Below are positions 1-15,700 of a stretch of DNA of 64,000 nt, one piece after another. Each line of letters begins with the position of its first letter. Within the stretch, counting starts at the first letter, position 1. Under the pieces are notes generated by a model. That model did no database searches and was not told where the DNA came from. It saw nothing but the letters and a program-made list of their open reading frames with translations. The stretch is from Agelaius tricolor (taxonomy: Eukaryota; Chordata; Aves; Passeriformes; Icteridae), in NCBI GenBank assembly GCA_023055355.1, contig JALJCS010000001.1, forward strand, positions 109,942,881 to 110,006,880, in the 5' to 3' direction. The translations under genes and the position numbers were made by a program.

Positions 1-2759
1 ATTTCAAAATCTTTATTTTCCATATTGAGCTCCCTAGACATTTTGATGATTAAAAGTAGATTTTGCTCTTTTTTTTTCTCTTTTCCTTTCAACTAGAGCT
101 CAAAAAAGTACATGAATCCCCTTAATAAAACCAAAGCAATTCTTATAAGTTGAAAATAACTATGTGTTTTTTGCATAACACAATTCTGGTTAGGCAACCT
201 GTTTGCCCAGTTTCGGTCCTGCGGGATTTGAACTGGCCAAAGTATGTAGCCTGAAGACGGAAGTTATAAGCACAAAGCAAAATTCCTATACAACAGCAGG
301 TACTCAGACTTTCTGCAGAGCAAAATGCTTGTCTGAAAAAATAAAAAATGGCCAACACTAGTGTACATGCTAACTAGTTCCTCTCAAACATTGATATCTG
401 CTACTTCAAAAGCTTTCTTGCGAAACACTGAATTCAAACAGCCTCTGAATGTAAAATCTTCTGTATTGAGAATGCTTTTCCCAGACATTGCCAAAAGAGC
501 ATCTGATACTATTAAAAACATTTCAGTGTCCTGTAACTTAAAACAGAATAACTGATTCGTGCTACTTTTTGTTTCAAATCTACATCTGGGCTGAAAATTT
601 ATACAGCAGGTTTCAGCTTGAAGCTATTTAAAACAGCTGAGTTATAAACTCCGAAAATTGGGGTTTGGAGGGAAATGCTGACAGACCCTGAACTACTGTG
701 GTGCTACTGGGGAGATGTTTTGGACTCCACATCCCATTTTTTCCCCTGCATTTATGTCCACTAAGACTCTCTGCTGCTATTAGCATCATACAGAAGTCAC
801 TTCTAACCTCTAACGTGGCAATCTGGGTCTTTATGACTTGCAGTAAAAACTCCCACAGAGGGGCCAAATTCTGATGACTCGACTCAAATAAAGTATGGCT
901 GGCTACTGAGATTAAGAAGTGAATATGATTTGGACCTGGGTGAACAATATCCATTTATTTTATGCTGGAATATTAACAGCTAGAGCTGTATTAACAAGTA
1001 CTCATCAAATACTCTTCCCCACAGAACCAGTCTGCATTAACAATCTTAGTGAGCACACGACAGGGACTCCCTCCCCAGTGTGTGCAAATATTAATACATA
1101 AAATTCAAACCTAATGGTAAGCCAACACTATTTCAAAAAATTATAATCAAACCCAGCACTGTTTATAACATACTTCCTCTCCTGCATATGATTTATATCT
1201 GTTTTTTTAAATTAAAACAGTGCTATATCCAGCGTACGTTTTTGCTCGAGATCGCTGCGAGAGAATTATGACACACTTAACACACCACTCAAAACATTAT
1301 CATCAACATATTATTTATTGCCAATAAAACTTCACAAAGTGTGTTGTCTGTGAGCTATTTCATTTTCAAGTTATTGTTTAACTGAGGTTTCTATAGCTCA
1401 AATCTGTCTCTTTTTTCCCTTTCAGAGCTGATTCCCATTCTTTTGTAACATAACCAAGTGTTTCACTGTATGATACATGCAGCTCCTTTGGTCTAAAACT
1501 ACTGGGCAGCTGCATGCAAGTTGCATTTGAAAAATGAAATAGATTTTTTTTTTAATGGTCAGAAGTATTTCAAGTGAGTTTCAAATTCATATACAGGTAA
1601 AGAAGGGCATATATAATTTTGGCATATTTTAAAAAGTACATAATGCATATGAAAACACAGCTGCACCCACAGCAGCTGGGTGCAAGGGGCAACGTCTGCC
1701 TCTGATGCATCTGAAAATCGGTCAGATCTGCACACAAGACCCACATGTAAGACACATATAAATACATATATATGAACACAAAAAGATTGGGGAACAGTCT
1801 GATCCTTTGTCTACCTTTTTATCACATGTAAGCATTCTTATTGTAATAATATTCTAAATACTTTAATATTTAGTTTAGATCTTTCCCTTATTCTAATGAG
1901 ATGCGACCGCATCCTTTGAATTGCTGTGAGGTAGGAGAAGGCTCAGACACCTCAAATGAGAACAGCAACGTGTGCACGATAATGCAGCAGCTCCTGCATC
2001 CCTGCTTTAAAGAGTAACTATAACACCAACTTAATGTGGCGCCCAATTAAATTATAATCACAATTCTCTGAAAGCTCCTCCTCCTTACCCCGCAGCCCCT
2101 CTGAATCAGAACCACTGTGATCTACATGTAGAGAGCCTCTGAGTGCTACACCAAGCCAAAAGACACCCCACTGTCCTGCCATTTCTGCTCAGTCCGACCA
2201 TCGTGTCCCGCACAAGCAGGCCCTGTGCAAAGGGTTCCTCCCGCAATTCCAGCCTCTCCAAGCTGTTCCCACACACAGGAGCACTTTAGACAAGCTTCAC
2301 CCGCACACCCGTCACATCTTCAAAGCAAACCTCCATCGTTATCACCACTCACTTTACCAGGGGCTCATTTAACCACTTTCACTATTTCTTCCCGAACAAA
2401 CGGCAGTGGCACTCGGGAAACACAAGAAAAAGATGATGTTCTTGAACACACTGGGTGAGATTATTTCCAAACTTTTCTGTCTTTTCAGAGGTTTCCAGGT
2501 GTGTTATTTTTCACAGGAAAATGTGGGTATGTTGAGACCCTCCAAGGGCCACCCCACCTCACTCTGACCCATGCCCAGCTCAGGAAGGCACCTGGGGACA
2601 CCCCAGCCATTGCCCCCTCCCTACTAAAAGCTACGGGAAGGAAAACTCCAGGGGGAACACTTGGAAATATTGCTAGAGGAGGAAAAGGGCTTGCTTTAAA
2701 GCCCGCAATTATTGTTGTTATTATTGCAGGTTTTTTTTTCTAAAATCGTTTCCTCTCAT
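1..2759 (-). other. RUNX2: RUNX2 intron 3' of the shared exon (no exon seen)
   Basis: AT-rich DNA without a recognisable exon. I looked for the following Runt-domain exon (the VVALGEVPDG block) on the minus strand and did not see it. One CpG-retaining patch at 1,228-1,345 is listed separately. The 2.0-2.7 kb part rises in GC towards the island. Confidence 0.75.
1228..1345. promoter_or_regulatory. Possible conserved non-coding element
   Basis: Five CpG dinucleotides fall within about 35 bases (AGCGTACG, CTCGAGATCGCTGCGAG) in otherwise CpG-depleted intron. An AT-rich stretch with TTATTTATTGCCAATAAAA follows. Retained CpG in such a background suggests constraint or a recent GC-rich origin. No alignment was possible. 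Confidence 0.35.
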
Positions 2760-3116
2760 TAGCGCGCCGTGGGGATGGAGACAGAAAATTAAAAGCAGCA
2801 TCCCCAGTGCAGAGCGGGGTGGGATTTATTATGGAAATGTGCGACCCTGCCAAGGAGAGTCTCTCTGGGCAGCCACTTCCTCGGTTGTCCACCAGGAGAA
2901 GTGAAGGGGCCCCGAGTCCCCCCCTCCAGGTGCTCTGTGTCCCCCTTTCCCAGCCCCATCTCTGTCTGGGCTGTTGGGGGGCAAAGCCCCTATCCCACTC
3001 TGCCTCTCCAGCCTGACCCTCGGACTCCAGCCGCCCCCCGCACGCTTCAGAGCCACCCCAAATGCTCCAGTCCCACTCCCGGGAGCGGAGAGGAGGAAGG
3101 GGCACCCCGCGGGTCA

Positions 3117-5340
<2,224 letters not shown>

Positions 5341-5399
5341 TTTCGGCGGGGAAACAAAGTTACTGGGGTTGTCGGGGTGAAGAGGAAAGTCACAGGGCT

Positions 5400-6545
5400 G
5401 ATAATTAAGAGAGACTTTTTAGCTAGTTCCTTTCGGAGGATCAGGACTTAAAAAAAGTTGAACTTTCGGATTCTCAGGGAAAAAGAAGCAGGGATCATAG
5501 CTGAGAAAAAAAACAATCAACACAACAATAAAACACCCCTCCTTAGGCTGATTTCTAAAATATGACCAAGCAAATTCTAGGAAAAGGCAGCCTCGGTGCA
5601 GCCCGGTCCTTCACATGAAGTCGCTGCTTGATCCAAGTCCGTTGAGTTGAATAGGCGAACAAAAATCTTGCCTTTTTTTTTTTCTGCCCTTGATGAACAA
5701 CAGCAGCAAAAAAAAAAAAATCATTAAAATGTCGCTTTCTTTGAGTTATTTTTCTTTCTGGAAAATCGGGTTAAAAATAATAATTATGAAAAAAGCAACC
5801 AAAAGTTACAAACTTCTTTTGGGTCCCAAGAAGTTGAGGTCGGGGAAGATGAAGGAGCCGGAAAAAAAACCCCAAACCCACGCCACAGTTTTTTTGTCCT
5901 GAATGTGGTTTTTGGAGGCTGGGATTTCTAATGATTAGGTTTTTGTGGTTTATATATACAGGACTCTCTGGCTAAGGCGATCATTATGCTGATGAGAGTC
6001 AGCAGCACGTGGTGCTTCAGTCCTCAGACTTTTGCAGCCTTCAAAATAAATAAACCAATGTGCATCCCCCCCAGGAGGAGAAACTCTCACCCACGGGGAG
6101 AGGGACGGGGAAGGGGGGGAGCAGGAGACAGTCTCCGATCTCCACTTCTCTCCGGGTTTTTTCCATTAACACTTTTGGGATTGTTTGTTTAAATTAAAAA
6201 AAAAAAAAAGAAAAAAAGTCACGAAAAATCTTGTTTGCAAAAAAAAAAAAAAAAAAAAAAAAGAAAAAAAAAGTAAGAATAATCTGGTGCCAAAGAGTTT
6301 TTTGCTAAGTCTCCGGTAGTCTAAAGCCTAAACCATTTCCTTGAATGAATGAAAGCTATAAAACCCCCTTCAGACTATTAAGGTAAAGGGAGTCTGGTTT
6401 GTTTTCTCCCTTAAAAAAAAAAAAAAAAAAGAAAAAAAGGGCAGATCTTATTAAAAACCATTTACATACCCAATGGTATGAAAGTGTCACCGCCTCCCCG
6501 CGCAGATAACAGCCTATCACAACCCGCCCTCTAATTTCTAAGGCT
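5400..6545. other. AT-rich spacer with poly-A runs between two GC blocks
   Basis: No exon recognised. It contains poly-A or A-rich runs at about 5,706-5,720, 6,196-6,217, 6,239-6,275 and 6,413-6,437. Two TGTGGTT Runx-type motifs lie near 5,904 and 5,945. It lies upstream of P2 on the RUNX2 strand and may be distal P2 promoter. Confidence 0.5.
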
Positions 6546-6759
6546 TTACTCCGACTTGCTACTTCCACCTTCTTGTAAAAAGTCGGCGCTGCGTGTGTGC
6601 TCCTTGCTCGCCGCCTGTGTGTGACTCGGGGCGCTGTGTGTGTGTCTGTCTGCGCTGGGGGGTGCAGGGACGTGGCCCTTCCAGGAGCCGTTCCGAGCCC
6701 CGAGCCCGGCATCCCGACCCAGCCGGGTTTGTTCCCCCGGACCCTGCGCCAAGAGCCGG

Positions 6760-6801
6760 GCGGAGCAGCCCCGGCGGAGCAGCCCCGGCGGAGCAGCCCC
6801 G
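6760..6801. repeat. Three perfect 14-base tandem units
   Basis: The unit GCGGAGCAGCCCCG is present three times head to tail without mismatch inside the second GC block. Confidence 0.9.
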
Positions 6802-7143
6802 CGTTCCGGGCTCGGGGTGTCCGTGTGTGGCTGCCGGTGCCGGGCGCACCTCCGGGGCTGTTTCTGCACCCGCGGAGCCTCCACGCCTCCTCCTGCCGGG
6901 CGGCACCGCTGCCCCCGCGCCTTCCTGCCCCGCTACCCCCAATTTTTGTCCCTCCGGGGCAAACCCCGGCTGTGCCCGGGGAAGGTGCGAGCAGAGGCGG
7001 CGGCGGCTCCTGCCCCGCTCGGCTCCGGAGCAGAGAACAAACAGCCCGCAAGCTCCGCCGATCGGTCACAGGGGAGAGCTCTCGCTCCGCGCACCGCGGC
7101 TGCGGCTCCGCGCCCACCCAGCCCCGCTCCGCAGCCGTGCCCC

Positions 7144-7192
7144 CATCCATCCATCCATCCATCCATCCATCCATCCATCCATCCATCCATCC
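7144..7192. repeat. (ATCC)n microsatellite, about 12 units
   Basis: Uninterrupted CATC/ATCC tetranucleotide array at the edge of the second GC block. A shorter four-unit array of the same motif lies in the SUPT3H island at 23,799-23,816. Confidence 0.95.
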
Positions 7193-7301
7193 TCCCTCCT
7201 TCCGCGGCTTTCCCACGCTTGCCGCGGGGAGCGGCACCCCCGACCCACTGCCTCGCAGGGAGCAGTGCCCTCCGCTCGTTCATTTCCTCCACGGTTGGTT
7301 G

Positions 7302-7368
7302 TTTTTTTTTTTTGTTGTTGTTGTTTTTTTTTTAATTTTTTTTTAATTTTTTTTTTTTTTTTTTTTTT
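7302..7368. repeat. T-rich homopolymer tract with (TTG)n
   Basis: Poly-T interrupted by TTG units and short AA steps. It is low-complexity sequence at the boundary between the GC block and the AT-rich intron. Confidence 0.9.
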
Positions 7369-8769
7369 ACTTTCCTTTTCCCGGCCCAAGGTTGGAAGGG
7401 CTCTGGAAGTTTTCTGTCCTGTTGAGAAGATGCGATCCATGTGGGTAACGCTGCAAACCCCTTCTGAGCTCGCCCTACTACTCCCGACAATCACAGGGAT
7501 CTGCTGTTCCCCAAAAGTGGCCACAGGCGTTTCCAAGGCACAATTACTCATCACCTATATGGATTAGTATATATGCAGAAGCTCTGGGTTGCTGTGGTTG
7601 TGATACAGAAAATAATTTTTTTCATACTTATTTTGGCAAAATATTTATGTCCATAGATTCTTTTGGCTTCCTTCCTCCCTTCTTTAGCTGGCTCTAATAC
7701 ATTCCCAAAGAGCCATTCCAAAGGCGCTAGAAAGAAGGCAAAGAGTTGTTTTATTTCCAAATGCTATATAAGCCTGACAATCATGATTTATTTCATTTCA
7801 AACAAGAAGATACCTTTCCACTTTTAATTAGTCGCACTAAAAATTTTACAGTCACCTCTCTTCCTACTAAAATAAAAGTTAATTAGGATAAACTAAAATA
7901 AATCATTGGAAGCTACCAGTTTAAGGTCACTTAAAATAGTCCAGAGTTATTTATAATGTCAAAATAAAATTTTCCACTGAGTGGCCTAACAAAGTTTCAG
8001 GTATCTGGCACAGCTGATTTTCAGTCTCTGTGCAAAAATATCTTTCTGCTGAACATTTACACATTTAACAGGAACTTACTACAGTCTGGAACAGATCACG
8101 GCTCAGAGTTCTAGAATTTTATTTAAATGGTTATGGACAAATTAATAAAAGTACCAGTAATGTTTATGGACCTACATAAAAGCTGGATGGGATTTTTCAG
8201 AAGAAGTCATTCATGTTATGATATATATAATCTGGAACGTTGGCTTGGATTTGGCTGGAATGGAGAGCAACCCTGCTGCTCGGCTTTCCTCAGGTTTTAT
8301 TTCAGAACTTCTCGGAATTTTAGCACTGGTTGCAAAATGGGTCATATTTTAAGATCTTAGAGAATTGTAGGAGGTTGGTGAAAAAATGTGCTTGCGCTGC
8401 AAGTTATATCTTAACAAACACCTTCAGATCCACTTTATAGTATCGAATTTTCATTAGTATGGCTGTGCTTGCTGCAATTTATATTGTCTTTTAGCTTTTT
8501 CACTTTTAACTGTGTTATGAATACAGCCATAATTAGACTGCTTTTGGACAAAAAGGTAATGTTTTAAAGAGCACTGAGTTTGTTTACCATCACATTTCTA
8601 AAACACAGGCCCAGTATGCTCCTGTTGCAAGTACTGGGTGCTCAAGATGAAAAATAATTATCAGATATGAAAGATTCTAACCTGGATGATGTTCCCTAAA
8701 TAAATAGTTTCGATGCCAGTTTGCTGGGCTGGAATGTGCTGCAAATATGATGAATACAGAATTTATTTT

Positions 8770-9335
8770 GAGCCTCTCTGTGTATGTAAATAGCCTTTGT
8801 GAAACGGGAATAAATGAATGGGTTCACCGGGTTTGTTGTTGCATTTGATATTTTTAGCCAGGGCGACTACAGCAATGTCAGCAATTATTACTATAGTGAA
8901 AGAATTGCCAATATTCTTGTTTCCAACATCTACCTTTCTCAAACTTTTTATTCACTCATTAAAGTGTGCATCGAGCCAAAATATGTGAACTTAAGTAAAC
9001 TTAATGCTAGGGCAGGTTTTGCCCGAACTTCCATTCATTTCAATAGGGGCGAGATAAGCTCCAGTGTCTCTTGGCAGCACTTTACTTTCGCTTTGGTTGG
9101 AAGTTGACTGTTTGCCCAGCTATTCTTTGCTTTTTCTTAAGTATGACAAACAGTAACTCCAGATTAGCACGTTATTCGGTCTGCTAAGTAGGCGTGTGGT
9201 AATGAGTTCTGTAACTGCAGCATTCTTACTCAGACTATGGACTGCCATGGTTTGTTTAACTACTGTATCCCTGCCCCACTGATTTGCAGCCCAGATAAAA
9301 GAAGATTCTTTGTGTCCTGAAATTAGTTGAAACAT
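8770..9335. promoter_or_regulatory. Possible conserved intronic enhancer
   Basis: Around ten CpG dinucleotides are kept here (for example GAAACGGG, CACCGGG, GGGCGAC, CATCGAG, GCCCGAAC, GGGGCGAG, CGTTATTCGG), while neighbouring intron has almost none. Homeobox-type TAAT and Sox-like ACAAT motifs are scattered through it. This profile fits a conserved non-coding element in the P1-P2 intron; it is inference without alignment. Confidence 0.4.
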
Positions 9336-12300
9336 TTAATATTTCAGCATCATGAACTGCTTTTTAACGTTTATAGTCCCTGATACAAACAAAAGCATAA
9401 AGATTTGATAGGCAGGCTACAAAACAACTGCATTAAAAAAAAAAAAAAGAACTAGAGAATTTTACTTTCCCCCCAGCATTTTCAGTAGGAAATGAGGACT
9501 GAGATCTGAGACTCTTGTGCTCTGTCTCATGATCTGATGCTGAACGTTCTGGGATCTCAGACAAGACTTTTAGCAAGCTTTTCTTCAGTATAGAATGCAG
9601 CCCTAACTGCTACCCATACACATTTTGAGATAAAAAAATATGCATATAAATTCTGAGAGGTCCAAAGATGAGCAGGGCTTGGCACCCAATAATCCCAAGA
9701 AAAAAAAATTTGGAAATCTGGTACGAAACCTGCCCTGTCCCTGCTGAGAAACTGTTGGCTTCTCCACAGCACACAGCAAAACACAGGCTGTACAAACAAC
9801 AAAGTTTACTGCTCCTGCATTTTTCCTAAATGATATATTTTCTGCTTCTCTTAAGCAGGAACTGCAAGCCTATGTCTTATTGTAGAGTTCTCCCATTTCC
9901 CTCCCTGTCTGAAGCCTCTTATGCCCCATTGGGACTGCACGTATTTCAGAGAAGTTGAAAGCAGCAAATGACAATGTCATCATCATGAGGAGCAAGAAAT
10001 GTCGGCCTACTTGTCATCTTGTAACGGTGTTGGAAAGAGAAAGTATGACCTGTGCTTTCTGGCACTAAAAACCTGAACGTGTAGTAGGATTAGAAAAATG
10101 TATGGCCTGTCTTTCTCCAATATATTTTTTTTTTAATTGCAAAATGCAAACTAAAAATTAGCTTTAGGAAGTTGCTGGGGTTCTCATAGTTAGGGGAAAA
10201 TTGTCATTTTTCACAGCAAGACCAACTTTGTCTCTTTCCATTAATTTTCCTTCCAGCTTCAGTTTAACTAATTTCAGAGTGAGGAAAAGGTTTTGTTTTC
10301 CCCCCTTGGATGAATTCAGATGAAATCAGTATATTGTGTTAGAGATATAAAGGCTAAAAAGTGGTAACTTTTTTTTTTTTCCTTATTTCAGGATATGTAA
10401 AAGCAGCATGAGCCAGAAACTGCACAGTTGTTTATTCTGTTGACCTTAGTGAAAACTGGTTCTCTTGACTAACTGTGGGGAAAGTGGGTGGTATAGCTGT
10501 AATTAAAAAGTGTTTATACCTCTGGAACCTTGCAGAGTCCCTAAATTTGCATGCTGTTTTTTAAAAGTCTAATGAAGTGCTCTCTGGCCAGATACAAGCT
10601 CCATAAAGCTCATGCAGGAGATACTACAAGATGTAAATCAGTCTTAAGTGGGAGAGGGGTTTTTAGTGTTTCTAACCACAGGCACAGCACCAGGTCCTTG
10701 CATTTACTCCCTCACTGTTGCAATGGTGACGATTCCCATTGTAAATCTATTTTCAATAGCATGGATGGTGGGAAAAAAATTTCTTTTTTAATAACACAAG
10801 ACTCAAAGCTGAGGAAAAACACTGAATAGTGACAGGCTTGTTCTAAAAAGGATGAAAACAGACAACTGTGAAAGAGATGGTGCAGTCACCAGGAGTGAAA
10901 TAGAAGGAAGCATATGGTAATGGCAAATACTGAACAAGCATAATGGGCAAAGAAACAACATTTTAAGGACCATAGCAATTTTTTTTTGCCTTTTCTTTCC
11001 TGAAAATTCACTCAGGCCAGACCAAGGCATCAAGAATAATCATGGTGTGACATAATGTAATCCTGAAAATGCTGAGCATACATCTTAGCAGAAATATGTG
11101 TGTGCCCCACATCAGGTGTGGCCTTCAGCCCTTGAGTGTGGGGCAATCCCTTAAGTTGAATGCTGTGGAATTGGCAGCCAAGTCACAGGAGACAACAGTG
11201 CCAGTCCCAAAACAAGCCATAAGGACAGGTGACAAAACATCACACATCACAGGGATGATTCTCTCTAGTAATAGAAGACAAAGATCTGGCAGAAAAAATG
11301 TTATAGGTGAAGCTGCCAGCAGTATCTGCAGCTAAACTTGTCTACCACTTTCCAGTATAAGACCTTGTTTTCACTCACATAATGTTGCCAATTTTTAGCT
11401 GTTCAGGATGATCTTTTCAATCCTCAGTCTGCCTCAAGCTGAATTTTTTGGAAACTTGCAGTAGAAATACTTTTGCTACTTCTATGATCGGCATTAAGAG
11501 AAAACACATTGTTTCACAACATTTTAAGATTTCAGCCCAATATCTATTTCAGAGCTGGGATGGGAAGTTTTACTGAGTAGGAGAGGAATAAGGAGGAAAA
11601 AGCAGATAAGTTCCTTTTGTTGTCCCTGACCAAAAGGACCCACCCGAACTTGGCTGAGTTAGAAGCTGCTGAAAATTGTTGAGGTTTTTCTCGCGCATGC
11701 TCAGTACAGATGGAGGAGCTGGCAACTGAATTTTGCAAAGCCTCCATGGCAGCACTGGGCTTGCTAGACTGGATTGGATCTGTAGTCACTCAAGTCTGAC
11801 CAATATTGTCCCTGACAGTAGGCTGCACTGTTTTAGAGGAAAGGATAAGAAACTCTTGAGTCAGCAGATAGAGATGGGATCTATTCCTCCTTTAAGGTCT
11901 CATCCTAGTTAATAGTAGCTCTGAAAAAATATAATCAGAATGACTGTCAGCAGTTCAGTTTTAAATACTGTCTTTTAGAAGTCTATAATTCAACCATAAA
12001 AATTCCTTACAGGCTGAAATCTGGCTTATACTCTTAGTTCAGAAGTCAAAGTTCTCTACAGATTTTTTTTCAGTAGTCTGTTTTGAAGTGATAGAAAAAA
12101 TAGTTATGTACAAATTCTGGACATTTCTTTCACAACACACTTCATCATTCAGTTATGATAAGCATGGTAAGTTCTAAACTATTTGTTTCAAATGGTTGTC
12201 TGGCCCTAGAAAGATCAAGAATAATTAAAAGCTTCACCATTAACAGTAGACATTCAAATGTGAAGAAGGTTGTCTAACCTTGGGATATTAGGAGCATTAT

Positions 12301-12728
12301 GATATTAGGAGCTTGTGTGATGTAATACTAAAACCTGTTATTCTAGTTTACCATATAAATATTTATATAGTTTATTAAATGCACATATTGAAAAGCAAGG
12401 GAGAATCCTCTGTCTTCTCACAAAACTCAACACAAAGACAGTCACTAAGATGTTCTCCTATTTGAAATATAAGAAGAATGACATAACCTGGAAGTATTCA
12501 GGAGGAACAAGCAAGAGGTCCTCAGAGGGGGCAAAGCAGATGCAATACCTTTCTTGGAAGACCACAGCAGCTCTCATTACTACCAAGCTTCCCTTTGTAG
12601 TAGAGAAGATAGAGGAGCTCTTCCCATCCCTGGAATGCTTTCAAAGATCCTGTGCTTGGCACCCTGAGGTTAGCGCGATTTTTTGAGCAGATAAAAGCCC
12701 GTTACATGAAAGGGCAGATCCCACCCTC

Positions 12729-12790
12729 CTTTTTTTTTTCTTTTTTTTTTTTTTTTTTTTTTTTTTCTTTTTCTTTTTAAAAAAAATCAT
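12729..12790. repeat. Long T-rich/A-rich homopolymer tract
   Basis: Poly-T with occasional C, ending in a short poly-A. Low-complexity DNA; the Lys-rich frame on the minus strand is an artefact of it. Confidence 0.9.
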
Positions 12791-15700
12791 TAAGAAAAGA
12801 GAGGAAATGCTTATTCTGTCTGCAGTTCCACTGATTTCAATGGCAGCCTTCACGGAATAAGGTACTGCTTCCTGTAAGAGAAGCAGAGGTAAGGCTTCAG
12901 CTAACTTGCTGCTTCCAGTCACTCACCTTATCCTTTTGTATTTCCATGTCCAAATGTCCATCTTGGTGAAGAACATGTTGTCTTTCAGATCATTATTTCC
13001 TCTACATTTTAGAGAGCTGGAATAATTTGTATTTTTAGGGACGAAAAAACCATCTTCCACTGTTTTTGACAATTGAAGAACATGGACTGAGGGAAGCAGA
13101 GGAAAGCTCTATTTACTAAACACCACATGTAGATTACCACTGATAGTTTTTCTAATGAAATTTATGACCTGTGTGGAGTAAATAAACTCCCTTTTTGGTA
13201 AAGAATCTGCAGCCAATCATTCATGCTTTCTTAGAGACGTTACTGTTCATGTTGCTTTTATGTGGAAGCCTACAGTAAAGGGTGATGTTATGTCTAAAAT
13301 AGACAGTTGGCAGCTAAAAATGAAAAAAAAAAAGCTATTTCTAACATTGCTTATCATGAGATTCTTGCTAGATTATGGCACATTTACTCTGGTTCAGGAA
13401 AGAAAGAAAAGATAATGATAGGACAATTATAATTCTTGTAACTAATATGTTATCTTCATGCACGTACTTGCATGCCCAGCTCCATTTACTGGCAAGTTAT
13501 GGCATTTTACACATCTGAAATAAACAGAGAGCTCTCAGTGTGTTCAGAATGTTTAGTAAGTCTAAAAGCTGTTTGCTCTGTATCTCAGGGTAAATGAGAA
13601 TGGGACAGACACTGCTTCTCCTGGTTGCCCATCCTGTATTCCCATCATCATGCTCCTCTCACGCTCCCCTTCCTCTCCCCATTTTATGTTCTGTGTCCAA
13701 TAGAGACAATTTATTATAACTATTTAAGGCAGTCATGAAAACTAAGTGAGAAGAAGAAGTGAGAAGAAGAAGTAAGAAGAAGGTTTACCATGTTTACAGA
13801 AATATGTGTTTCTCATGTACAAGTAACTCAGTGGCCTTCAGCTCTGCCCCTCTTGATTTACATTGGTGTGAAAGGGGAACTGAGCTGTTATTAAGTCTAC
13901 CTGATTTAATAGATACACACAATGTGTTTGCTTCTTTTCTTCTATCATATGGGAAATTATCAATGCAAACTTCATTAATTCCACATTCCACAACAAAAGT
14001 ATTTTGAATTTGAAATGAATAAGTGCCTTTCTGAGCGATGATTGTTTGTCCTTAACTCAACCCACTGTACTTCAGCATGTGGGGCCTGTAATGTTACTGG
14101 GGCTCTGCCTTCTCTAGAGGAATGACCTGTTTTTCATGAGAGGTGTCAAAAATAGTTTTCCACCCTCAGATCCATTCAAGTACTAGTAAAAGTAGCTGCC
14201 TCAGTGGTGTGGACAAGGTCAGATAAGTTTATTGCTAAAATAGTCCTGTTGAGGGCTGCATGGGATTTGCCTCAGAGTGTACAGAAGAATTTGTTACAAT
14301 AGGTGTTGAACTCACTGACTTTGTCCACAGTGGATGAGCAGTTGTTTTCAACCCTGCTCCAAGATGTTTGGAGAGTGGGTGGGAGTTTTGACAGCAGTTG
14401 TCAATAACACATTGTTTCTCTGGGGCAGGTACATGCCTACCAAAATATCCATGCTATAAAGGCCCGGATCAGTAACCTTGGGATAGTGCAAAAGTCCCTT
14501 CTGACAGCATGGCCTGAGAATTTCTGTGCTGGTGTTACACTTGCAGGATGTCAGATGATGAGCAGGACTTTTAATGTACAGTCCTTTATCATCTAAAGCA
14601 ATACAGAATTGAAGGCCACAAGCCAATTGCCAAAGATTATGCTAATTTAAAGAACAGTTAGTGGAAGAAAATACCCGTGCTGTAAGTGATCAGAGCTCTC
14701 ACTATGTGAGGCTGCTGACATAATAAATAATGCTGAATTTTGCAGGCTCTTCACACACTGTGCACACTTCTGAGCCCATGTGAAAAAACATAAGAAACTA
14801 TTTTGCCAAACTAGACTGGGTCGGGTATCTCTATTTCTTAGATGTTCATTAATAATTGACTAGTTCTGTGGAAGCATCATAGTATAATCCATAAGAAGTG
14901 GATTGTAAGAGAGGTTTTCTTTTTCTATGGCATTTATTTTTGCAATTACGCAAAGAATAAGCTGGCATTTGAGGAAGGAAACTGAAGCAGAAGTTATTTT
15001 TCAAGTGGATAAAAGAAGATGCTATTTTGTACAGAACAACTTCTAGTTGACCTTTGCAAAAAATGCCATAAAATACTATTTTGGCCACAAATGAAGCAAC
15101 ATTTTTAGAAGGATTAATGTTTAATCTGTCTGTCTGTCTGTGCAGGATTTTAAAAAGGCTGGAGGAAGCTAGCAGTCCACTTTCACTTAAAATTGCATCT
15201 GAAAAACTTTAAAACTGTGCAAGATCTTTCTTGGCTGTGCTGGATGCCATTAGCATTAGCATATTACCACAGAAAAGGAATCAAAGGTAGACAGTGAAAT
15301 TCATAAGAAATCTTCCAAAAGCCTTATATCCCTCAAAAACTTTAATTCCCAACAAGATCCTGACTGCCACAAAACCCACTAAAATATATGAACTGCTCAG
15401 TAGGCTCACAGAGTTGATAACAGTCTGAGTGTTTTTCGATAATGATAAAACACAAAGCTATATTATATTTGAGAGAGCAATTTTTGAAGAATTTTGAAAT
15501 CCTGGAGAAATTTCAGAGGGGTCAATTACTACACTTATACTTGTGGGATTTTTTTTTTTTTTTTTCTTTTGAGTTGAGATTTTTTTTAGTCATTGTCACT
15601 TTTTTTTTTTTTGGCAATGGTAGAGGTTTCTGTCACACTGCATGTCCTGTCACACAATATTGCATGAGTACCATGCAGCCATTTCATGTCTTTCCTGGCC

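Larger units (their letters stand above)
6555..7295. promoter_or_regulatory. Second GC-rich, CpG-rich block upstream of P2
   Basis: A separate CpG-rich island about 1.2 kb upstream of the P2 leader, with long stop-free frames on both strands and two simple repeats inside. No coding family is recognisable in any frame. It could be an upstream promoter of RUNX2 P2 transcripts or of an antisense RNA, which sequence alone cannot decide. Confidence 0.55.

Noticed and set aside
6356..7567. Overlapping 230-320 codon frames on both strands
   Set aside because: They span the GC block and ATCC microsatellite (giving HPSI or DGWM repeats) and poly-T. No protein family is visible.
12641..12922. Lys-rich small frame
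   Set aside because: Produced by the poly-T tract at 12.73-12.79 kb on the other strand.
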